A DNA stretch of 64,000 nucleotides from Streptomyces poriferorum (GTDB taxonomy: Bacteria > Actinomycetota > Actinomycetes > Streptomycetales > Streptomycetaceae), in the NCBI RefSeq assembly GCF_019399235.1, contig NZ_JAELVH010000001.1:1-64000 (forward strand), read 5' to 3'. This document shows positions 30,701 to 38,000 of this stretch, one piece after another; within the stretch, counting starts at the first letter, position 1, and every line of letters starts with the position of its first letter. Made by a program: the position numbers and the translations under genes. A model generated the notes under the pieces. That model saw nothing but the letters and a program-made list of their open reading frames with translations. It was not told the origin of the DNA and did not search any database.

Positions 30701-33568
30701 TTCGCCCTGCCGGGGCTGGAGACCGGACACCTGGAGGCACCGACCGGGACCTCCCGGGTCGACCTGACGTTCAGCCTGGCCGAGCAGTTCCGCCCGGACG
30801 GAGGTGCCGACGGTCTGGTCGGCGCGGTGGAGTACGCCACCGACCTGTTCGACGCGTCCACGGTGGAGCTGCTGTTCGAGCGCTGGGCCCGTCTGCTGCG
30901 CGCGGCGGTCGCCGACCCCGGCCGGCCGATCAGCCGGATCGACCTCATGTCCGACGCCGAACGCCACCGGCTGCTGTACGGCTTCAACGACACGGCCGCA
31001 AAGACGCCGTCGGCCTCGGTTCCGGAGCTGTTCGCCCGTCAGGTACGTGCCAATCCGGACGCGGTCGCGGTCGCGGCGGGCGGCACCGAGCTGACCTACG
31101 CGGAACTCGGCCTGCGGGCCGACCGCCTGGCAGGAGCGCTGATCCGCCAGGGCGTGCGGCCGGAGACGCCGGTCGCGGTCCTGATGGACCGCTCGGCGGA
31201 GCTTGTCGTGGCGATCCTGGCGATCGTCAAGGCGGGTGGCGCCTACGTGCCGCTGGACTCCCGCTTCCCGTCCTCCCGGATCGACCTGATCATGCGGGAG
31301 AGCGGGGCCGCCCTGGTCCTCACCCCGGAGGTGCTCGCCGCTCTCATGCGGTCCGCGGCCGCCGACCCGTACGAGGCCGACGTCGTCTGCGAACCGGGGC
31401 AGGTGGCGTACATCATGTACACCTCCGGCTCGACCGGACGGCCGAAGGGCGTGGCCGTGACCCACGGGGACGTGGCCGGCCTGGCACTGACGCCCGAATG
31501 GCGTGGTGGCGGACATGAGCGGGTGCTGATGCACTCTCCGACGGCCTTTGACCTGTCGACCTACGAGCTGTGGGTTCCGCTGCTCAACGGTGGCCGAGTC
31601 GTGGTCGCACCGCCCGAGCAGCTCGACCTCGACCTGCTGCAGCACACGATCACTGCGCACGGGGTGACCGGACTGTGGCTGACCGCCGGTCTGTTCCGTC
31701 TGGTCGCCGAGGAGCGACCGGGCCTGCTCGCCGGGGTCCGCGAGGTGTGGACCGGCGGCGACGTGGTCTCCCCCGCCGCCGTCGCGCGGGTGCTCGCGGC
31801 CTGCCCCGGCATCGAGGTGGTCAACGGCTACGGGCCGACCGAAGCAACCACCCTGGCCACCTGTCACCCTGTGCGCGACCTTCCCGAGAACGCCGCGACC
31901 GTGCCGATCGGCGGGCCGATGGCGAACATGCGCGCCTACGTGCTCGACGACCGGCTTCGGCCGGTTCCGGCGGGCATGGTCGGTGAGCTGTACCTCGCGG
32001 GGACGGGCGTGGCCCGCGGCTACTTCGGCCGCCCCGGCCTGACGGCTGAGCGCTTCACCGCCGACCCGTACGGGCCGGCCGGAAGCCGGATGTACCGCAC
32101 CGGCGACCTCGCCTGGTGGCGCCCTGACGGGCACCCCGGGGCGGCGGCCGGGGGCGGCACCCTGGAGTTCGCCGGACGCGTCGACCACCAGGTCAAGCTG
32201 CGCGGCCAGCGGATCGAGCCCGGGGAGGTCGAGGCGGTCCTGACAGGCTGCCCGGGCGTCGCCCAGGCGGCTGTGGTCGCCCGTGAGGACCGGCCGGGAG
32301 ACAAGCGGCTGGTCGCCTACCTGGTACCCGCACCCGAGGGTGCGCCCGGGACGGCGGAGCTGGCCGGCCGGCTGCGCCGCGAGCTGCCCGACTACATGGT
32401 GCCGGCGGCGTTCGTCATCCTGGACACGCTGCCGCTCACCGCCAACGGCAAGCTCGACCGAGCCGCTCTGCCGGCCCCCGACTACGGGGCATCGGATGCG
32501 GGGCGCGGCCCCCGGACGCCGCAGGAACAACTGCTGTGCGGCCTGTTCGCCGAGGTCCTCGGCCGGGAGCAGGTGGGCATCGACGACGGCTTCTTCGATC
32601 TGGGCGGGCACTCGCTGCTGGCCGCCCGGCTGGCCTCCCGGGTTCGCGAGACCCTCGGCCTCGAGCTGGGGCTCCGCCTGCTGTTCGAGGCGCCGACCGT
32701 GGCCGGGCTCAGCGAACGCCTGGGCATGAACGGTCCGGACGACGCGCTGGACGTGCTGTTGCCGCTGCGTTCGACCGGGACGGGCACACCGCTGTTCTGC
32801 GTCCACCCCGGCGGCGGCATCAGCTGGTCCTACAGCGGGCTGCTGAACCACCTCGGCCCGCAGCACCCGGTGTACGCGATCCAGGCACGCGGCCTCGGCC
32901 GCCCCGAGCCCCTGCCGGCGTCCTACGAGGAGATGGCGGCGGACTACGCCGACCACATCCAGAAGATCCGGCCGGAGGGCCCGTATCTGCTGCTCGGCTG
33001 GTCCGCGGGCGGCCTGATCGCCCACGCAGTGGCCTGCGAACTGCAGGCCCGTGGCGAGCGCACCGCGCTCCTGGCGATCCTCGACGCCTACCCGGTGAAG
33101 GACGTGCGATTCGAGGAGGAGCCGGTGCCCACCGTGCGGGACGTGCTCGTCGGGGTGCTCGATGTCGACCCGGACGAACTGGACGACCAGGAGATCACCT
33201 ACGCCGAGGTCGCCGAGGTACTGAACCGGCGGGGCAGCGCGCTGGCCGGCCTGAACGAACGCCAGGTCGAGGTGATCGTCCAGATCATGATCAACAACGC
33301 GAAGCTCGCCGTCGACTTCGTCCCCGGCCGGTACGACGGGGACCTGCTGCTGTTCAACTCCACCATCGACCGGGACCACGACGACGCCGGTCCGGCTCTC
33401 TGGCACCCGTACATCACGGGCCGGATCGAATCCCACGAGATCACCACCCGGCACGACCAGATGACCCAGGCGGGATCGCTGGCCCAGATCGGGCCGGTCC
33501 TGGCCGCCAGGATCGCCGAAGCCACCGGTGACGCCGGTGACACCACCCATTCCCCTCAGGAGGACTGA
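9563..33568 (+). CDS. seven-module nonribosomal peptide synthetase with terminal thioesterase
   Basis: A single polypeptide of about 8001 residues with order C-A-T, C-A-T, C-A-T, C-A-T, C-A-T, C-A(nMT)-T, C-A-T-TE. I chose ATG 9563 (MSRRDGDV) because GGAGG ends 7 bases upstream; an in-frame ATG at 9533 lacks such a site. All seven carrier serines are in GGHS motifs (about residues 1006, 2078, 3138, 4180, 5201, 6633, 7684), and each later C domain has an intact HHxxxDG. There is no epimerisation domain, so all-L residues are expected. A-domain pockets read by eye suggest ?-Thr-?-Pro-Phe-(N-Me)Tyr-Val-like. Residue order, Thr at position 2 and the thioesterase fit an Ahp-type (cyanopeptolin-like) cyclic depsipeptide closed between the Thr hydroxyl and residue 7. 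The gene is followed at once by mbtH and a P450 gene. The product is inferred. Confidence 0.93.
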   Translation: MSRRDGDVLPLTAAQREIWLAEQSSRTPIPGYRVGECLEIHGPVDPELFEAALRRVVDEVDALHVTFVDGGEGPRQVLRESWDWAPVHLDLGTEPDPRAAAMDWMKRDLARPLDLGRDPLFGHALIRLSATEFLWYLNYHHVVLDAISSSMVRQRVGEVYSAMAEDGVVPPCPFGSLRDLVDSDAAYRSSVDFTADRSYWTGRFADLPSPTRLTDTSATDPHRALRVAGEVELRSPEALRAAAGRAGVRWSRMVVAATALYAHRLSGAQDVVLALPVTARRGSGPDLMSVPGTLSNVVPLRLTVRPDMPWGALVAQAAREVESAVAHERYRSEDLLRDLGAPGSIGTAFPLIVNIMAFNARPSFAGHPASVHHFVSGSTTDLAVWVFDYRDGNPPLLRLHGAPEAYGDDDLAAHQQRLLALLEAVAECDPDESVGRIGLLTAEEHREVVSLGTGPTAAASTGSLPELFGEHVRATPDLVALVCGDVSLTYAELDARSNRLAHALIARGAGPERLVAVSLPRSAELVVAILAVLKTGAAYVPVDPEYPAARIAYLLDDAGPALVVTDARSGERLPDASTVGRLVLDEPGTATLVAGCPASAPKPAVGPSHAAYVIYTSGSTGRPKGVVATHGGLLDVLTDHKLVQFAPLLEERRRLRVALTTSVSFDASWNQLLALFAGHELHVLDHATWTDPEAFVDYAACRGLDYIEATPSYLHVLVAHGLLDHPQGRPALIAAGGEAVPEQLWRRLRAADGSSCLNLYGPSECTVNSVTAPTASSPHPVIGRPVTNARLYVLDAALRPVPAGVRGELYIAGAGVARGYLNRPDLTSGRFVADPFGPSGSRMYRTGDLVRWNEDENLEFLGRTDDQVKVRGFRIELGEIEAVLAEHPGIARAAVTVRNDEEPLLVAYVVPAAGHDVRADALRARLREQLPEHMVPSSFVVLDALPLTPNGKLDRHALPAPGHRPVTPGRAPRTSVEHLLSGLFAEVLGLPQAGVDDDFFALGGHSLLATRLIARARSVLGVELRLRDLFDAPTVAELAAAVDLAGRARPALERCERPETVPLSFAQRRLWFLHRMEGPSATYNIPLTLRLSGTLDQRALQAALSDVVERHESLRTVFPVVDGVPCQRVLGTAGPRLRVSELGERDLPDRLAEAARYGFELSEEPPLRAELFRLGAEEHVLLLVVHHIAGDGWSTGPLSRDLATAYAARSEETKPEWSPLPVQYADYALWQRELLGEGTDPDSLLGSQLAYWREKLADLPAQVELPFDRPRPAAMSYRGAHLPIRIDAGLHRELREVGRDGGASLFMMLQAGLAALLGKLGAGTDVPIGTPIAGRTDEALDDLVGFFVNTLVLRTDLSGDPSFTDLVGRVRSDALAAYAHQEVPFEHLVEALNPTRTLAHHPLFQTMLTLQNAPSGTFELPRLRVETGLVPTGTAKCDLTFVLAEQPGEDGLSGVVEYSTDLFDAATVSEIVERWLRLLRAVVADPGRRIGQVDVLSADELRALLPAGVDRDALAAEGDGRATGHGVGELLENSLPALFERQVRANPDAAALTDGEVTLTYGQLNARANRLARALTDRGVRPEDLVALALPRSAELVVSVLAVLKAGAAYVPVDPEYPAARIAYLLRDTRPSLLVTTSRIEELPGAEHVDRLLLDTTDLDGLPDTDPGVAVDPGQAAYVIHTSGSTGNPKGVVVPHRNVVRLFDTTRDLFDFSAEDVWTLFHSYAFDFSVWELWGPLLHGGRLVVVDHDTSRSPGRFLDLLVRERVTVLNQTPSAFYQLMQADAEAPETGRRLALRTVVFGGEALEHARLASWYDRHPQDAPLLVNMYGITETTVHVTHAALDGSGTAAGQIGTALPDLRTYVLDDGLRPVAPGVPGELYVAGAGLARGYLNRPGLTAGRFVTDPFGPPGSRMYRSGDVVRRAADGSLRYVGRADQQVKVRGFRIELGEIEAALAAYPEIAQVAVLARQDRTDDTRLTAYLVPSAGAAPSSADLREHLRERLPEYMVPSAFVVLDALPLTVNGKLDHRALPAPDLTPAAPARAPRTPREQILCELFAEVLGVASAGVEDGFFELGGHSLLATRLAARIRATLGVEMPLRTLFEAPTPAGLAAALAAAGPAQAALVRRERPDVIPLSFAQRRLWFLHQLEGAGANYHISLAWRLSGELDRRALEAAVADVVTRHESLRTVFPTVDGVPHQQVLEAEAARPRLLVSPATEAELPALMAAAKERLIDLAVDVPLRVELFELAPDEHVFQLVLHHIAGDGWSLAPLVQGVTAAYAARRRGEAPRWSPLPVQYADYTLWQQELLGDSTDGDSLLAGQADYWTRQLAGLPELIQLPAGRARPAVASHRGGAVLAGLDAELHRGLRELARVHGTSLFMVLQAGLAALLSKLGAGDDIPVGSPVAGRTDQAQDELVGYFVNTLVFRTDTSGDPTFAELLSRVRDTALAGYAHQDLPFEHLVEVLNPPRSLAHHPLFQVMLVLQNAPRADFAPPGLRVDDMPSTSTTAKLDLMFTLSERHAEDGSPEGIDGSVEYACDLYDPAVVETMIGRWERLLRAAVADPRQRLSRLDLLTAEERRELTERGTGPAVAAAPAASVLELFRAQVRAIPDALAVVGPEASLTYAELDARANRLAHALIARGAGPERFVAVALPRSTELVVAILAVLKSGAAYVPVDPEYPAARIAYLLDDARPVLTVTAARTLGRLPDGAAGRLVLDEPETAAVVASCPTADPMVAADPSHPVYVIYTSGSTGRPKGVVATHGGLVNLFANQRPLFSGAGERLRMGLTTSVSFDGSCDQLFALFAGHELHVLDEATWSDPEAYLEYAVRADLDTVGGTPSYLQVLIEHGLLDHPRWRPSVVALGGEVMPEQLWERLRAADGVFSLNYYGPSECTVDSVVAPLESSPRQVIGRPFGGVRLHVLDAALQPVPADVPGELYIAGTGLARGYLNRPGLTSGRFVADPFGPSGTRMYRTGDLVRWNEDGNLEFLGRTDDQVKVRGFRIELGEVEAVLAEHPGIARAAVIVRQDRAQGSRLVAYLQAATGAELRPEGLRAHLRERLPEYMVPAAFVSLDALPLTPNGKLDRRALPEPESTATPAGRAPHSPHEHVLAGLFAEVLGLPQVGVDDDFFDLGGHSLLATRLVARVRATLGVELALSALFRTPTVAGLAAGLGGAGRARLALERAERPGLVPLSSAQRRLWFLRQLEGAESVYNMPLAWRLSGPLDLAALEAALSDLAGRHETLRTVFPATDGVPYQRVLASAEALPRLSVTPADESALPELLATAAARGFDLATEPPLRAEVFEVSADEHVLLLVMHHIAGDGWSLGPLAADLATAYAARRKGGAPQWASLPVQYADYTLWQHRLLGDAADQDSLFARQTDYWTRTLADLPEQIRLPADRHHPATPSSSGGHLAIELDAELHAGLVRLGREHGASVYMVLQAGLASLLDKLGAGTDIPVGSLIAGRTDQALDDLIGFFVNTLVLRTDTSGDPSFAELLVRVREAALGAYAHQDLPFEHVVEALNPSRSLTRQPLFQVLLALQNVPRTEFELSGLTTEIVLVRTPTAMFDLGFHLLERGGTAGSAEGIIGRVEYSTDLFDAATVEALVTRWLRLLTAVVADPERPLSRVDVLTAEERHELLVTRNDTAGPAPDATLPALFEARARATPQAPAVVFEDTVLTYRELNRRANRLAHALIARGVGPEQAVALRLPRSAELVVAVLAVLKTGAAYLPIDPDYPAARITYMLEDARPAVVLDDLAAVTPAGELPEHDPAVAVDDRHPAYVIYTSGSTGRPKAIAMPAAGLLNLLEWHHRSVGGEPGTRTAQFTAISFDVSVQEVLSALLYGKTLVVPTEEQRRSAELLAHWLDRHRVEELFAPNLVIEALAEAAEEAGLGLPHLRLVAQAGEAMRLGGAMRRFRARRPGRVLHNHYGPAETHVITAYALPAGPADCPLPVPIGRPIANCQAYVLDPALRPVAPGVLGELYLAGAGLARGYLNQPGLSAGRFVAHPYGPPGARMYRTGDLVRWRADGELEFAGRIDHQVKVRGFRIEPGEIEAELTAHPGVSQVAVLAREDRIVAYVVPSDSTGATAAALAVFLRDRVPEYLVPSAFVLLDALPLTPNGKLDRAALPAPEQGPAAGGRAPRTPQEQILCEVFAEVLGLAAVGVDEDFFELGGHSLLATRLVSRVRATLGVELELRALFRTPTAAGLAAGLPGAGTARQALVPRPRRELMPLSFAQRRLWFLQQFGAPSATYHMPLALRLSGELDRAALSAALVDVVDRHETLRTVFPHTGGIPYQRVLDTAEAAVPLAVRTAGEREMSALLREAAVRGFDLTSEVPLRAELFAVAPDEHVLLLVMHHIVGDGWSMGPLARDLAAAYTTRQGGGAPAWPPLPVTYGDYTLWQHEILGDEDDADSLFARQVAYWTQTLAGLPEQLQLPADRPRPAAMSYSGDVLELRIDAELHAALVELARRSGATLFMVLQAALAALYTRLGAGTDIAVGSPVAGRTDEALDDLVGFFVNTLVLRTDTSGDPSFAELLGRVRETSLSAYAHQDVPFEHLVEALNPSRSLSHHPLFQTGLVVQNAPGGAFELPGLQVSGMPVLTGTARLDLTFGFAEEYGPDGEPAGLSGAIEYSTDLFDRATVETLAARWTRLLTAVAAAPDRPVGGIDLLSAEERDELLPAVEEGAAGESLPELFAARVAAAPDAVALVSGEAELTYAQLDARANRFAHALIAQGVGPEQVVAVSLPRSVESVVAVLGILKAGAAYLPVDPAYPRSRITYMLDDAHPAVVVDNPAMLTQGDWPDTDPDIPLDIRHPAYVIYTSGSTGRPKGVVVSHAGVSGLVAAQVDRLGLAPDSRVLQFASPSFDASFWDLCSALLTGAALVLAPAEAPLEALTDRRFSVTHVTLPPSALAALDGTELTATTLVVAGEACPPELVQRWAHGRRMINAYGPTETTVCATMSDPLSPGSGVPPIGRPVAGFATYVLDERLRIVPPGVPGELYVAGPGLARGYLDRPGLTAERFTACPFGPAGARMYRTGDLVRRRADGELEYVGRADQQVKVRGFRVELGEVEAALADHPAVAQAAVAAQDDRLVGYVVARPDLAARPAELAAYLRERLPDYLVPAFFMVLDALPLTPNGKLDRAVLPVPEAAPAGTGRVPRTPQEQILAELFAEVLGVPRVSVDDDFFELGGHSLLATRLAARVRSVLGVELELRALFQAPTVAGLAGALAGAGRARPALAPYERPEAVPLSFAQRRLWFLHRMDGAAATYHIPLALRLAGTLDRPALDRALADVVARHESLRTVFPEVAGVPCQRVLDAATVRLRARPTEVTRDELPERLAESARQPFELATEPPLRAELFALAPDEHVLLLVMHHIAADGWSTGPLARDLAEAYAARCEDRTDSRPALPVQYSDYTLWQRELLGDTADPRSRFAEQLGYWKRQLSDLPELLPLPADRRRPAVAGRHGDHVGLELSLELHAALTELARSTGTSLFMVLQAALAALYTRLGAGTDIAIGSPIAGRTDEALDDLVGFFVNTLVLRTDTSGDPSFAELLDRVRETALSAYAHQDVPFEHLVEALNPSRSLSHHPLFQTILAVQNAPMGRFSLPGLDVTTYAVATGTAKFDLGVSMVEQFGPDGSPAGIAGAVEYATDLFDRSTVAALVRRWTLLLESVTADPGLPIGEIDLLGDDERHLLLERDNATARDVDTVPLPQAFAARVAAAPDAVALVSGEAELTYAQLDARANRFAHALIAQGVGPEQVVAVSLPRSVESVVAVLGVLKAGAAYLPIDPAYPQSRITYMLDDAHPAVVVDNPAMVTEGDWPDTDPDIPLDIRHPAYVIYTSGSTGRPKGVVVGHGGVASLVAGQIERFAIEPGSRVLQFASPSFDASVSEIFTALLGGATLMLPPAADPVAALTDPGLRATHVTVPPSVLAAVPDGTVTVSTLVVAGEACPPELVERWAHGRRMINAYGPTETTVCATMSDPLTPGPGVPPIGRPIANARVYVLDDRLRPVPPGVTGELYVTGAGLARGYLHRPGLTAGRFVACPFGSGERMYRTGDLVRRLADGQLEYVGRADDQLKVRGFRVEPGEVEAVLAEHPAVAQAAVAAQDDSLVGYIVPRQDSARDSGLEADHVGEWQDIYDALPIAPDAAAFGHNFVGWKSSYDGGPIPVEQMREWRDATVTRILALKPRRVLEIGVGTGLLLSQIAPRCETYWATDFSATAIDALTAQVAKEEGLNGRVVLETRPAHDTDGLPGGEFDTIVINSVVQYFPTAEYLADVIGKLMKLLAPGGALFVGDVRNLRLLRPLATAVELHRAGDGSDRAAVRRAVEQALRVEKELLVDPDFFTVLRERGTDIGAMAVEVKRGRHHNELTRYRYDVTLRKPLLAPESPAASVELAWGRQITGTAGLRELLAQPPAEVLRITGVPNRRVVGESALARAVQDEDGPLAELLERLHAPQESDLPDPEDFHALGEEFGRTVAVTWSATAADAVDVVLAGARHGSAFEPCRPAGASGRPLSSLTSRPAGIRGTGALLGELRDWLRGQLPDYLVPSAFVAMDALPLTASGKLDRRALPAPDLGTAAVGRAPRTPQEQVLAELFAEVLGLAQVGVDDSFFDLGGHSLLATRLASRVRATLGAELEVRTLFETPTVAGLAAHLDGSGAARPALTARPRPEHLELSFAQRRLWFLHRMDGPSATYNMPLALSLTGSLDRSALHGALADVIARHESLRTVFRETDGVPYQVVLSTAQAHPALPVVELSESRLAERLANTARRGFDLAGEPPIRAELYALAPDRHVLLVVVHHIAADGWSMGPLSGDLATAYAARCRGEEPQWSPLPVQYADYTRWQRDLLGDATDPDSLFARQLAYWKDELTGIPQQVQLPADRPRPPVASQQGDRVVVRLDPELHQALRDLASARGASMFMVLQAGLAALLNRLGAGTDIPIGSPIAGRTDQALDELVGFFVNTLVLRTDTSGDPCFGELLGRVRQKALTAYDHQDVPFEYLVELANPVRSLAHHPLFQIMLALQNAPLGEFALPGLETGHLEAPTGTSRVDLTFSLAEQFRPDGGADGLVGAVEYATDLFDASTVELLFERWARLLRAAVADPGRPISRIDLMSDAERHRLLYGFNDTAAKTPSASVPELFARQVRANPDAVAVAAGGTELTYAELGLRADRLAGALIRQGVRPETPVAVLMDRSAELVVAILAIVKAGGAYVPLDSRFPSSRIDLIMRESGAALVLTPEVLAALMRSAAADPYEADVVCEPGQVAYIMYTSGSTGRPKGVAVTHGDVAGLALTPEWRGGGHERVLMHSPTAFDLSTYELWVPLLNGGRVVVAPPEQLDLDLLQHTITAHGVTGLWLTAGLFRLVAEERPGLLAGVREVWTGGDVVSPAAVARVLAACPGIEVVNGYGPTEATTLATCHPVRDLPENAATVPIGGPMANMRAYVLDDRLRPVPAGMVGELYLAGTGVARGYFGRPGLTAERFTADPYGPAGSRMYRTGDLAWWRPDGHPGAAAGGGTLEFAGRVDHQVKLRGQRIEPGEVEAVLTGCPGVAQAAVVAREDRPGDKRLVAYLVPAPEGAPGTAELAGRLRRELPDYMVPAAFVILDTLPLTANGKLDRAALPAPDYGASDAGRGPRTPQEQLLCGLFAEVLGREQVGIDDGFFDLGGHSLLAARLASRVRETLGLELGLRLLFEAPTVAGLSERLGMNGPDDALDVLLPLRSTGTGTPLFCVHPGGGISWSYSGLLNHLGPQHPVYAIQARGLGRPEPLPASYEEMAADYADHIQKIRPEGPYLLLGWSAGGLIAHAVACELQARGERTALLAILDAYPVKDVRFEEEPVPTVRDVLVGVLDVDPDELDDQEITYAEVAEVLNRRGSALAGLNERQVEVIVQIMINNAKLAVDFVPGRYDGDLLLFNSTIDRDHDDAGPALWHPYITGRIESHEITTRHDQMTQAGSLAQIGPVLAARIAEATGDAGDTTHSPQED
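12712..15934 (+). other. NRPS module 2: C, A2 (Thr), T
   Basis: The C domain has HHIAGDG near residue 1186. The A domain has [10 protein letters not shown] near 1682, and the pocket reads D-F-W-N-V-G-M-V-H-K by eye, which is the standard threonine code (DFWNIGMVHK) with one conservative change. This is the clearest assignment in the protein. The Thr side chain would supply the hydroxyl for macrolactone closure by the thioesterase. Carrier Ser is about residue 2078. Confidence 0.85.
15935..19110 (+). other. NRPS module 3: C, A3 (possibly a basic residue), T
   Basis: The C domain has HHIAGDG near residue 2260. The A domain (TSGSTG near 2750) belongs to the same GHELHVLD-type subfamily as A1. 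Its pocket reads D-G-D-G-A-G-Y-V-D-K by eye. Asp at the third and ninth positions could neutralise a cationic side chain, so Arg or another basic residue is a reasonable guess, not an assignment. In Ahp-cyclodepsipeptides this position sets protease selectivity. Carrier Ser is about residue 3138. Confidence 0.65.
19111..22240 (+). other. NRPS module 4: C, A4 (Pro-like), T
   Basis: The C domain has HHIAGDG near residue 3320. The A domain pocket reads D-V-Q-L-A-A-H-V-I-K by eye, against the proline code DVQLIAHVVK, so Pro or a substituted Pro is expected. The A3 motif is [10 protein letters not shown] and the following segment IAMPAAG differs from the other modules. Carrier Ser is about residue 4180. 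If the product is an Ahp depsipeptide, this is the residue to be oxidised. Confidence 0.8.
22241..25300 (+). other. NRPS module 5: C, A5 (Phe), T
   Basis: The C domain has HHIVGDG near residue 4362. The pocket reads D-A-W-T-V-A-A-V-C-K by eye, against phenylalanine DAWTIAAICK. The first half of this A domain (about 23662-24080) is almost identical in DNA to module 6. Carrier Ser is about residue 5201. Confidence 0.8.
23662..24080 (+). repeat. near-identical DNA block, copy in module 5
   Basis: About 420 bases covering the start of A5 up to the A3 motif ([13 protein letters not shown]) match the block at 26734-27152 with few differences, including synonymous positions. The flanking A4-A5 pocket region diverges. 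This points to recent duplication or gene conversion between modules 5 and 6. Confidence 0.8.
25301..29600 (+). other. NRPS module 6: C, A6 (Tyr) interrupted by N-methyltransferase, T
   Basis: The C domain has HHIAADG near residue 5383. The pocket reads D-A-S-T-V-A-A-V-C-K by eye, a tyrosine-type code (beta-hydroxy-Tyr is a known alternative). Between A8 and the A9/A10 region an N-methyltransferase of roughly 390 residues is inserted (about residues 6135-6530), with SAM motif VLEIGVGTG near 6203. The A10 motif after it is ASGKLD instead of xNGKLD. N-methyl-Tyr is therefore expected. Carrier Ser is about residue 6633. Confidence 0.82.
26734..27152 (+). repeat. near-identical DNA block, copy in module 6
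   Basis: Partner of the block at 23662-24080, offset by 3072 bases. A second shared block lies in the C domains (about 23000-23300 and 26060-26365, offset about 3063), covering the segment around [20 protein letters not shown]. Confidence 0.8.
29601..32740 (+). other. NRPS module 7: C, A7 (Val-like), T
   Basis: The C domain has HHIAADG near residue 6815. The A domain is from a different subfamily ([31 protein letters not shown]). Its pocket reads D-L-Y-W-W-G-G-T-L-K by eye, which shares W, the GG pair and T with valine codes such as DAFWLGGTFK. A branched aliphatic residue is likely but not certain. Carrier Ser is about residue 7684. Confidence 0.65.
32741..33568 (+). other. NRPS terminal thioesterase
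   Basis: A type I thioesterase with oxyanion-loop segment FCVHPGGG and nucleophile elbow GWSAGG (Ser about residue 7814), an ILDAY acid-strand segment and a late RHDQMT segment that would carry the catalytic His. The order T-TE at the end of the last module fits cyclising release. The Thr hydroxyl of module 2 is the expected nucleophile. Confidence 0.85.
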
Positions 33569-33571
33569 CCC

Positions 33572-33787
33572 ATGACCAACCCCTTCGACGACCAGGACGG
33601 CACCTTCCTCGTCCTCGTCAACGACGAGAACCAGCACTCGCTCTGGCCGCAGTTCGCGGACGTCCCGGCCGGCTGGACCGTCGTCCACGGCCCCGACTCC
33701 CAGGCCTCCTGCCTGGAGCACGTCGAGCGGTCCTGGACCGACATGCGGCCCAAGAGCCTCGCCGACGCCATGAACGCCCAGCGGTAG
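33572..33787 (+). CDS. MbtH-like protein
   Basis: A 71-residue MbtH-family chaperone that binds NRPS adenylation domains and supports their folding and activity. It carries the full family signature: [10 protein letters not shown], then [22 protein letters not shown] and SL. AGGAGG lies 9 bases before the ATG, inside the last codons of the NRPS, and the gap between the two genes is 3 bases, so they are co-expressed. It should serve the seven-module NRPS, probably the Tyr or Thr modules whose relatives often need MbtH. Confidence 0.95.
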   Translation: MTNPFDDQDGTFLVLVNDENQHSLWPQFADVPAGWTVVHGPDSQASCLEHVERSWTDMRPKSLADAMNAQR

Positions 33788-33797
33788 CACGGCCGAC

Positions 33798-35045
33798 ATG
33801 ACCTCCACCGACACACTGGGCGGGGCCCGCGAAACCGCGGGCCCCGCCCGGCCCGACGACCTCGCCGCGGCCCTGCTCACCCCCGGGGCCCGGCGGGATC
33901 CGTACCCGCTCTACGCCCGCATGCGGAGCGAGGACCCGGTCCACCGAAGCCCCCAGGGCATCTGGTACCTCACCCGGTACGCCGACGTCGAGGCGGCCCT
34001 GGGCGACCTGCGGCTGTCCAACGACCGGGACAGGATGACCCGCGCCTACAGCGGGCTCGGCGGCGACCTCAAGGCCTTCAGCCGGCTCACCGAGCGACTC
34101 GGCCGGGTGATGACCAACACCGACCCGCCGGACCACGCCCGGCTGCGCAAACTGGCCAACAGAGCCTTCACCGCCCGGCGGGTGGAGGCACTGCGCGACG
34201 GCGTCCAGCGGATCGTCGACCGGCTCATCGACGAGGCGGTCGCGGCAGGACCGGCCATGGACCTGATCGAGGCCGTCGCCTCCCCGCTGCCGATGTCCGT
34301 GGTCTGCGAACTCTTCGGCATTCCGGAGGTGGACCGACCGCAGGTCAAGAGCTGGTTCCGCCGCTTCGGCCGGCTCAGCGAGGACATCGGCAAGTCCGAG
34401 GCGGCGATCGACCAGTACGAGGAATACCTGTCCGGGCTCATCCGGCAGCGCAGGCGTGCACCGGGCGACGACCTGATCAGTGCCCTGGTCGCCACCCAGG
34501 CGCAGGACGAACGGCTCACCGACTCCGAACTGCTGTCCACCTGCTTCGTCCTGATCACCGCCGGCGACGAGACCACCACCCACCTGATCAGCAACGGCGT
34601 GCTGGCGCTGCTGCGCCACCCCGACCAGCTGGCCCGGCTGCGCGCGGACCCGGACCTGATCCGCGGCGCCGTCGAGGAACTGGCCCGCTACGACACGGTG
34701 ACCCAGGCCATCGTCCGCGTCGTCGCGCAGGACCTGGAGATCGGCCGGCGGACGCTGCGGGAGGGCGACCTGGTGTACCTGTTCCTCGGCGCGACCAACC
34801 GCGATCCCGAACGCTTCGAGGATCCCGACCGGCTCGATCTGTCCCGTCCCGGCAACCGGCACCTGAGCTTCGGCCACGGCCCGCACTTCTGCCTCGGCGG
34901 CCCGCTGGCCAAGCTCCAGGCGGAGGTGGCCGTCGGCACCCTGGTGCGCAGGCTCCCCGAGCTGCGGCTGGCCGACGCGTCAACCCTGGACTGGCGGGAC
35001 AACCCACTGCAGCGGCGGCTGACCGCTCTCCCGCTCGCCTACTGA
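33798..35045 (+). CDS. cytochrome P450 monooxygenase
   Basis: A 415-residue soluble bacterial class I P450. It has the I-helix oxygen-activation motif AGDETT (about residues 255-260), an ExxR in EELAR, and the heme-binding loop FGHGPHFCLGG with the Cys ligand at about residue 365. All key residues are present. It starts 10 bases after mbtH, so it belongs to the NRPS operon, and it needs a ferredoxin and reductase that are not in the window. In Ahp-cyclodepsipeptide pathways a P450 is proposed to oxidise the ring carbon of a Pro residue, which then rearranges to 3-amino-6-hydroxy-2-piperidone. This enzyme is the obvious candidate. Aromatic or beta-carbon hydroxylation of a bound residue is the main alternative. 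Confidence 0.92.
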   Translation: MTSTDTLGGARETAGPARPDDLAAALLTPGARRDPYPLYARMRSEDPVHRSPQGIWYLTRYADVEAALGDLRLSNDRDRMTRAYSGLGGDLKAFSRLTERLGRVMTNTDPPDHARLRKLANRAFTARRVEALRDGVQRIVDRLIDEAVAAGPAMDLIEAVASPLPMSVVCELFGIPEVDRPQVKSWFRRFGRLSEDIGKSEAAIDQYEEYLSGLIRQRRRAPGDDLISALVATQAQDERLTDSELLSTCFVLITAGDETTTHLISNGVLALLRHPDQLARLRADPDLIRGAVEELARYDTVTQAIVRVVAQDLEIGRRTLREGDLVYLFLGATNRDPERFEDPDRLDLSRPGNRHLSFGHGPHFCLGGPLAKLQAEVAVGTLVRRLPELRLADASTLDWRDNPLQRRLTALPLAY

Positions 35046-35071
35046 CACCGAACGACGAAGGAGTACCGACC

Positions 35072-35830
35072 ATGGCCCGAGAGTTCGAGGTCTGCCGGGA
35101 GCAGTACCTGCCCGTCCCGCCCGACCAGGTGTGGAACGCCGTAGCCACCGGCCCCGGCAACCTCGGCTGGCTCTACCCGATGGAGATCGAGCCGCGCGTC
35201 GGCGGGAAGGTCACCCGGGGAGACGCCACCGTCGTGGCGTGGGAGCCGCCGCACCACTTCGCTGTCCGGGCAACCCAGGAAGGCGGGTTCTCCAACACGC
35301 TCAGCTACCGCGTCGAGTCGTCCGACGGCGTCACGAGCCATCTGCGGATGGGAATCCACTGGGTGCACACCGGTGTCGTCGACGACGCCTGGAACTGGGA
35401 CGCCAAGACGGACGTCGCCGAGAAGTACGTCGACTTCCACCAGCACGCCCTCGCCGAGTACCTCCGGCACTTCGCCGGTCGCCCCGCCGTCTACGTCAGG
35501 GCCCAGCGCCCCGAACCCACCGCCGACCCGGCGAACTTCGCCGCCCTGCGCCGACGCCTCGGCCTCGCCGACGACGCGGCCGTCGGCGACCGGTTCACGC
35601 TCCTGGCACCTGGCCCCGAGCACGACCCCGTGGAGGTGGTCGTCGACTGGCTCAGCACCGACTTCGTCGGTCTGCGAGGCCCGGATGCCCTGTACCGGTT
35701 CTTCAACGGCAGCACCTGGAACGTGCCGGTCTGGCTCGGCCACCACCTGTTCGCCCCGGAGACCGACGAGGAACAGACCACGAAGGCGTGGACCGCCTGG
35801 CTCGACGACACCCACGCCCAGGAGCTCTGA
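35072..35830 (+). CDS. SRPBCC/START-like ligand-binding protein
   Basis: A 252-residue protein with an N-terminal SRPBCC (AHSA1/polyketide-cyclase-like) fold: CREQYLPVPPDQVWNAVATG, a VGGKVTRGDATVVAWEPPHHF strand region, and a C-terminal helix, followed by a second, shorter region from about residue 145 (LRRRLGLADDAAVGDRFTLL) that looks like another alpha/beta unit. AAGGAG lies 8 bases before the ATG. Proteins of this fold bind hydrophobic ligands and some catalyse cyclisation or hydration, but no catalytic residue can be named here. Its place between the P450 and a tiny gene, with a one-base overlap (TGATG) to the latter, ties it to the peptide pathway. The role is unknown. Confidence 0.75.
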   Translation: MAREFEVCREQYLPVPPDQVWNAVATGPGNLGWLYPMEIEPRVGGKVTRGDATVVAWEPPHHFAVRATQEGGFSNTLSYRVESSDGVTSHLRMGIHWVHTGVVDDAWNWDAKTDVAEKYVDFHQHALAEYLRHFAGRPAVYVRAQRPEPTADPANFAALRRRLGLADDAAVGDRFTLLAPGPEHDPVEVVVDWLSTDFVGLRGPDALYRFFNGSTWNVPVWLGHHLFAPETDEEQTTKAWTAWLDDTHAQEL

Positions 35831-36030
35831 TGGAAACCTCCACGCAGACTTTGCTCTTTGCCGCCGAACTCATCGAGGAGAACGGCACCCACACCCTCGT
35901 CGTCCAGGACGTGAGGAGAGATACCGTCCAGTCCACTCCGGTCCCCAAAGCCATGGTCGACAAGCTTCCGGTGTTCCTCTCGGCGCTCGTCGCCAAACTC
36001 CATCCGGCGCCGGCCCGAAACCGCTGGTAG
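35830..36030 (+). CDS. small uncharacterised protein, 66 residues
   Basis: The product begins METSTQTLLFAAELIEENG, continues with a beta-like stretch THTLVVQDVRRDTVQSTPV and ends with a helical KAMVDKLPVFLSALVAKLH segment. No signal peptide or Cys motif is present. The ATG overlaps the stop of the SRPBCC gene by one base (TGATG), which makes translation very likely and argues that the two proteins work together. I do not recognise a family. Confidence 0.6.
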   Translation: METSTQTLLFAAELIEENGTHTLVVQDVRRDTVQSTPVPKAMVDKLPVFLSALVAKLHPAPARNRW

Positions 36031-36276
36031 CCCGCTCGCAGAAGGGGGAGGGCCGAAGACGCGTGGGAAGCCCTCCGCCAACACCCGGGTTCCACAGCCT
36101 GGTTCACCGGCTGCAGCGGTCTCGCCGCACTAGATGTCCCGCCGTACGAACTGGTTGTCGGCGGACTCACTCCTTCCGGTAGCGCAGGTCTCCACACCGT
36201 CACGCCTCTCACCCCAGGAGGTTACGTAGAAGCACTCATTGAGCCGAGTCCGGGATGCACGGACCGCAGGAGACAG

Positions 36277-36819
36277 GTGACGGACATGCGAACCGAGGCC
36301 ATCCAGAGGGCCGAGCTGGTCTTCTCCCTTTTCGACGCCAACGGCAACGGAGTCCTCGACTCCGATGACTTCGACCTCATGACGGGACGTGTTCTGGAGG
36401 TGGCCGTCGCATCGGACGACGGCGCCAGGCAGGCCATCCGGGCCGCGTTCCGTCGCTACTGGACCACGCTGGTCACGGAGTTGGACGCCAACGGCGACGG
36501 TGTGATCTCCGTCGACGAGTTCCGTCCGTTCGTGCTCGACCCCGAGCGCTTCGGTACCACGATCACCGCTTTCGCCGAGGCGCTCGCCGTACTCGGCGAC
36601 CCCGACGGGGACGGACTGATCGAGCGCCCGCTCTTCGTCTCGCTGATGACGGCGATCGGCTTCACCGAGGCGAACATCCACGCGCTCTTCGACGCCTTCG
36701 GCCCGGACGCCGAGGACCGCATCACCGTGACCACATGGGCCAGGGGCATCGAGGACTACTACGCCCCGGACATGGGCGGGATCCCGGCTGACCAGCTGGT
36801 GGCCGTCCGGGCCGTCTGA
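36277..36819 (+). CDS. EF-hand calcium-binding protein
   Basis: A 180-residue protein of the bacterial calmodulin/calexcitin-like type. Three canonical EF-hand loops are visible: DANGNGVLDSDD (about 20-31), DANGDGVISVDE and DPDGDGLIERPL, each with the D-x-N/D-x-D/N-G pattern. A fourth loop (GPDAEDRITVTT) is degenerate. It has no signal peptide and should be a cytoplasmic Ca2+ sensor or buffer. I use GTG 36277 because AGGAG lies 4 bases upstream; ATG 36286 is the alternative. It is 247 bases after the previous gene, so it may have its own promoter, and it ends just before the terminator hairpin. A link to peptide biosynthesis is not evident. Confidence 0.87.
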   Translation: MTDMRTEAIQRAELVFSLFDANGNGVLDSDDFDLMTGRVLEVAVASDDGARQAIRAAFRRYWTTLVTELDANGDGVISVDEFRPFVLDPERFGTTITAFAEALAVLGDPDGDGLIERPLFVSLMTAIGFTEANIHALFDAFGPDAEDRITVTTWARGIEDYYAPDMGGIPADQLVAVRAV

Positions 36820-36830
36820 CACGGCCCGGA

Positions 36831-36876
36831 CATGCGGCGTTCCGTGGCGGCGCGTGCCGTCACGGAACGCCGCATG
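36831..36876. terminator. bidirectional terminator hairpin between convergent blocks
   Basis: CATGCGGCGTTCCGTG (36831-36846) pairs perfectly with CACGGAACGCCGCATG (36861-36876), a 16-bp stem with a 14-base loop. It sits 11 bases after the EF-hand gene and about 140 bases from the end of the methyltransferase gene on the other strand, so it can end transcription from both sides. Confidence 0.8.
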
Positions 36877-37013
36877 CCGGCACGGACGCCCGACTCGCCC
36901 CCACACGCGCGGGCGTCAGCCTTTTATGGCTGCCGAGATGACGGCCGCGCGGGCGTCGGCCCCGTGAGGTGGCGGCGGTGCCGGGCCTGCGCGGACGTCG
37001 TCGTGGGTGGCCG

Positions 37014-38000
37014 TCAGGGGCGGGGTTTGTGCGCGAACACCCACCGGTTCCCCTCCAGCGCGTCGTTCGGCTCGGGAAGGGGACCACGCCCCCGCAGACG
37101 GGTGAACTTGAAGGGTGTGTGCATCGAGGTGGACCAGCCCTTCGCCGCCAGGTCACCCGCGGAGTCGGGGCGCGGCCCCCTGTCGAAGAGGTCCAGCAGA
37201 TCGATGCCGATCTGCTCCCGCGTCGCCGCGTAGATCGCGCTGTCGCGGTATGCCAGCAGGTCCTTCTCCAGCTTGGCCTCGAAGGCCAGGGCGCTGCCCC
37301 CGGTGGTGAGCCGGTCCACCGTGTCGATGAGGTATGTCTCGGCGGGACCCGGCAGGTAGAAGAGCAGTCCTTCGGCCAGCCAGACGCTCGGTGCGGCCGG
37401 ATCGAAGCCTGCGGAGGTCAGCGAGGTGACCCAGTCGTCACGCAGGTCGACCGGTACCTGGACCCGCTTCGCCCTCGGGGCGGCCGAAAGGCCCGCGAGT
37501 ACCTGTTGTTTGAAGGCCAGCACGCCCGCCCTGTCGACTTCGAAGACGACGCAGTCGGACGGCAGGTCCAGCCGGAAGGCCCGGGTGTCCAGTCCCGCTC
37601 CCAGCAGGACCACCTGCCGGACGCCCGTACCGACCGATCGCTGGAGGAAGTCGTCCAGGACTCCGGTCCGCAGACCGAAGTAGCGGGCGAACCTCCCCCA
37701 CAACGGGTTGTCGTCCCCGTCCGGAACCTGCTGGATCCTCACCGGCCAGTCCGCGCACGCGGGGGCCGCGCGTACGAAGTGTTCCGCGTAGACGTCCTGG
37801 GCCAGGCTGTCGGGGCGGTGGGTCTCGATCGCCCGTGCGGCGGCGACCAGGAGGGCGGTCAGTCCCACGCCTGCGTCCACGCCTTCCGCGCCGGTCGGCC
37901 GCGTCGCCGTGGTGGTCGTGTCCCCTACGGTGGGATCGAGGAAGTCGGAAGGGTCGCTGCTGGGATGACGGGGGTCCTCGGTGGTGGACGTCTCACTCAT
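37014..38000 (-). CDS. SAM-dependent O-methyltransferase (PF04072/TIGR00027-like)
   Basis: A 328-residue class I methyltransferase of the leucine-carboxyl-methyltransferase-like family, members of which O-methylate carboxyl or hydroxyl groups of secondary metabolites. The SAM motif is VVLLGAGLDTRAFRL, followed by the acidic strand end VFEVDR and the family segment WLAEGLLFYLPG. The first 40 residues are polar and low-complexity. The start ATG overlaps the stop of the alcohol dehydrogenase gene in an ATGA junction, so it is the last gene of the leftward polyketide operon. The substrate may be an oxidised furan acid or a polyketide carboxylate or hydroxyl, but nothing in the sequence decides this. 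Confidence 0.87.
   Translation of the reverse strand: MSETSTTEDPRHPSSDPSDFLDPTVGDTTTTATRPTGAEGVDAGVGLTALLVAAARAIETHRPDSLAQDVYAEHFVRAAPACADWPVRIQQVPDGDDNPLWGRFARYFGLRTGVLDDFLQRSVGTGVRQVVLLGAGLDTRAFRLDLPSDCVVFEVDRAGVLAFKQQVLAGLSAAPRAKRVQVPVDLRDDWVTSLTSAGFDPAAPSVWLAEGLLFYLPGPAETYLIDTVDRLTTGGSALAFEAKLEKDLLAYRDSAIYAATREQIGIDLLDLFDRGPRPDSAGDLAAKGWSTSMHTPFKFTRLRGRGPLPEPNDALEGNRWVFAHKPRP

Noticed and set aside
9563-33568. Streptogramin B-type assembly line (also Thr at position 2, Pro at position 4, N-methyl aromatic residue).
   Set aside because: N-methylation falls in module 6, not 5; module 7 is not phenylglycine-like; module 6 is Tyr, not pipecolate; and there are no hydroxypicolinate or phenylglycine genes. 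The Ahp-depsipeptide order fits better.
9563-33568. Epimerisation domains giving D-residues.
   Set aside because: Every carrier domain passes straight into a C domain that begins with a [12 protein letters not shown]-type motif; no E-domain motifs are present.
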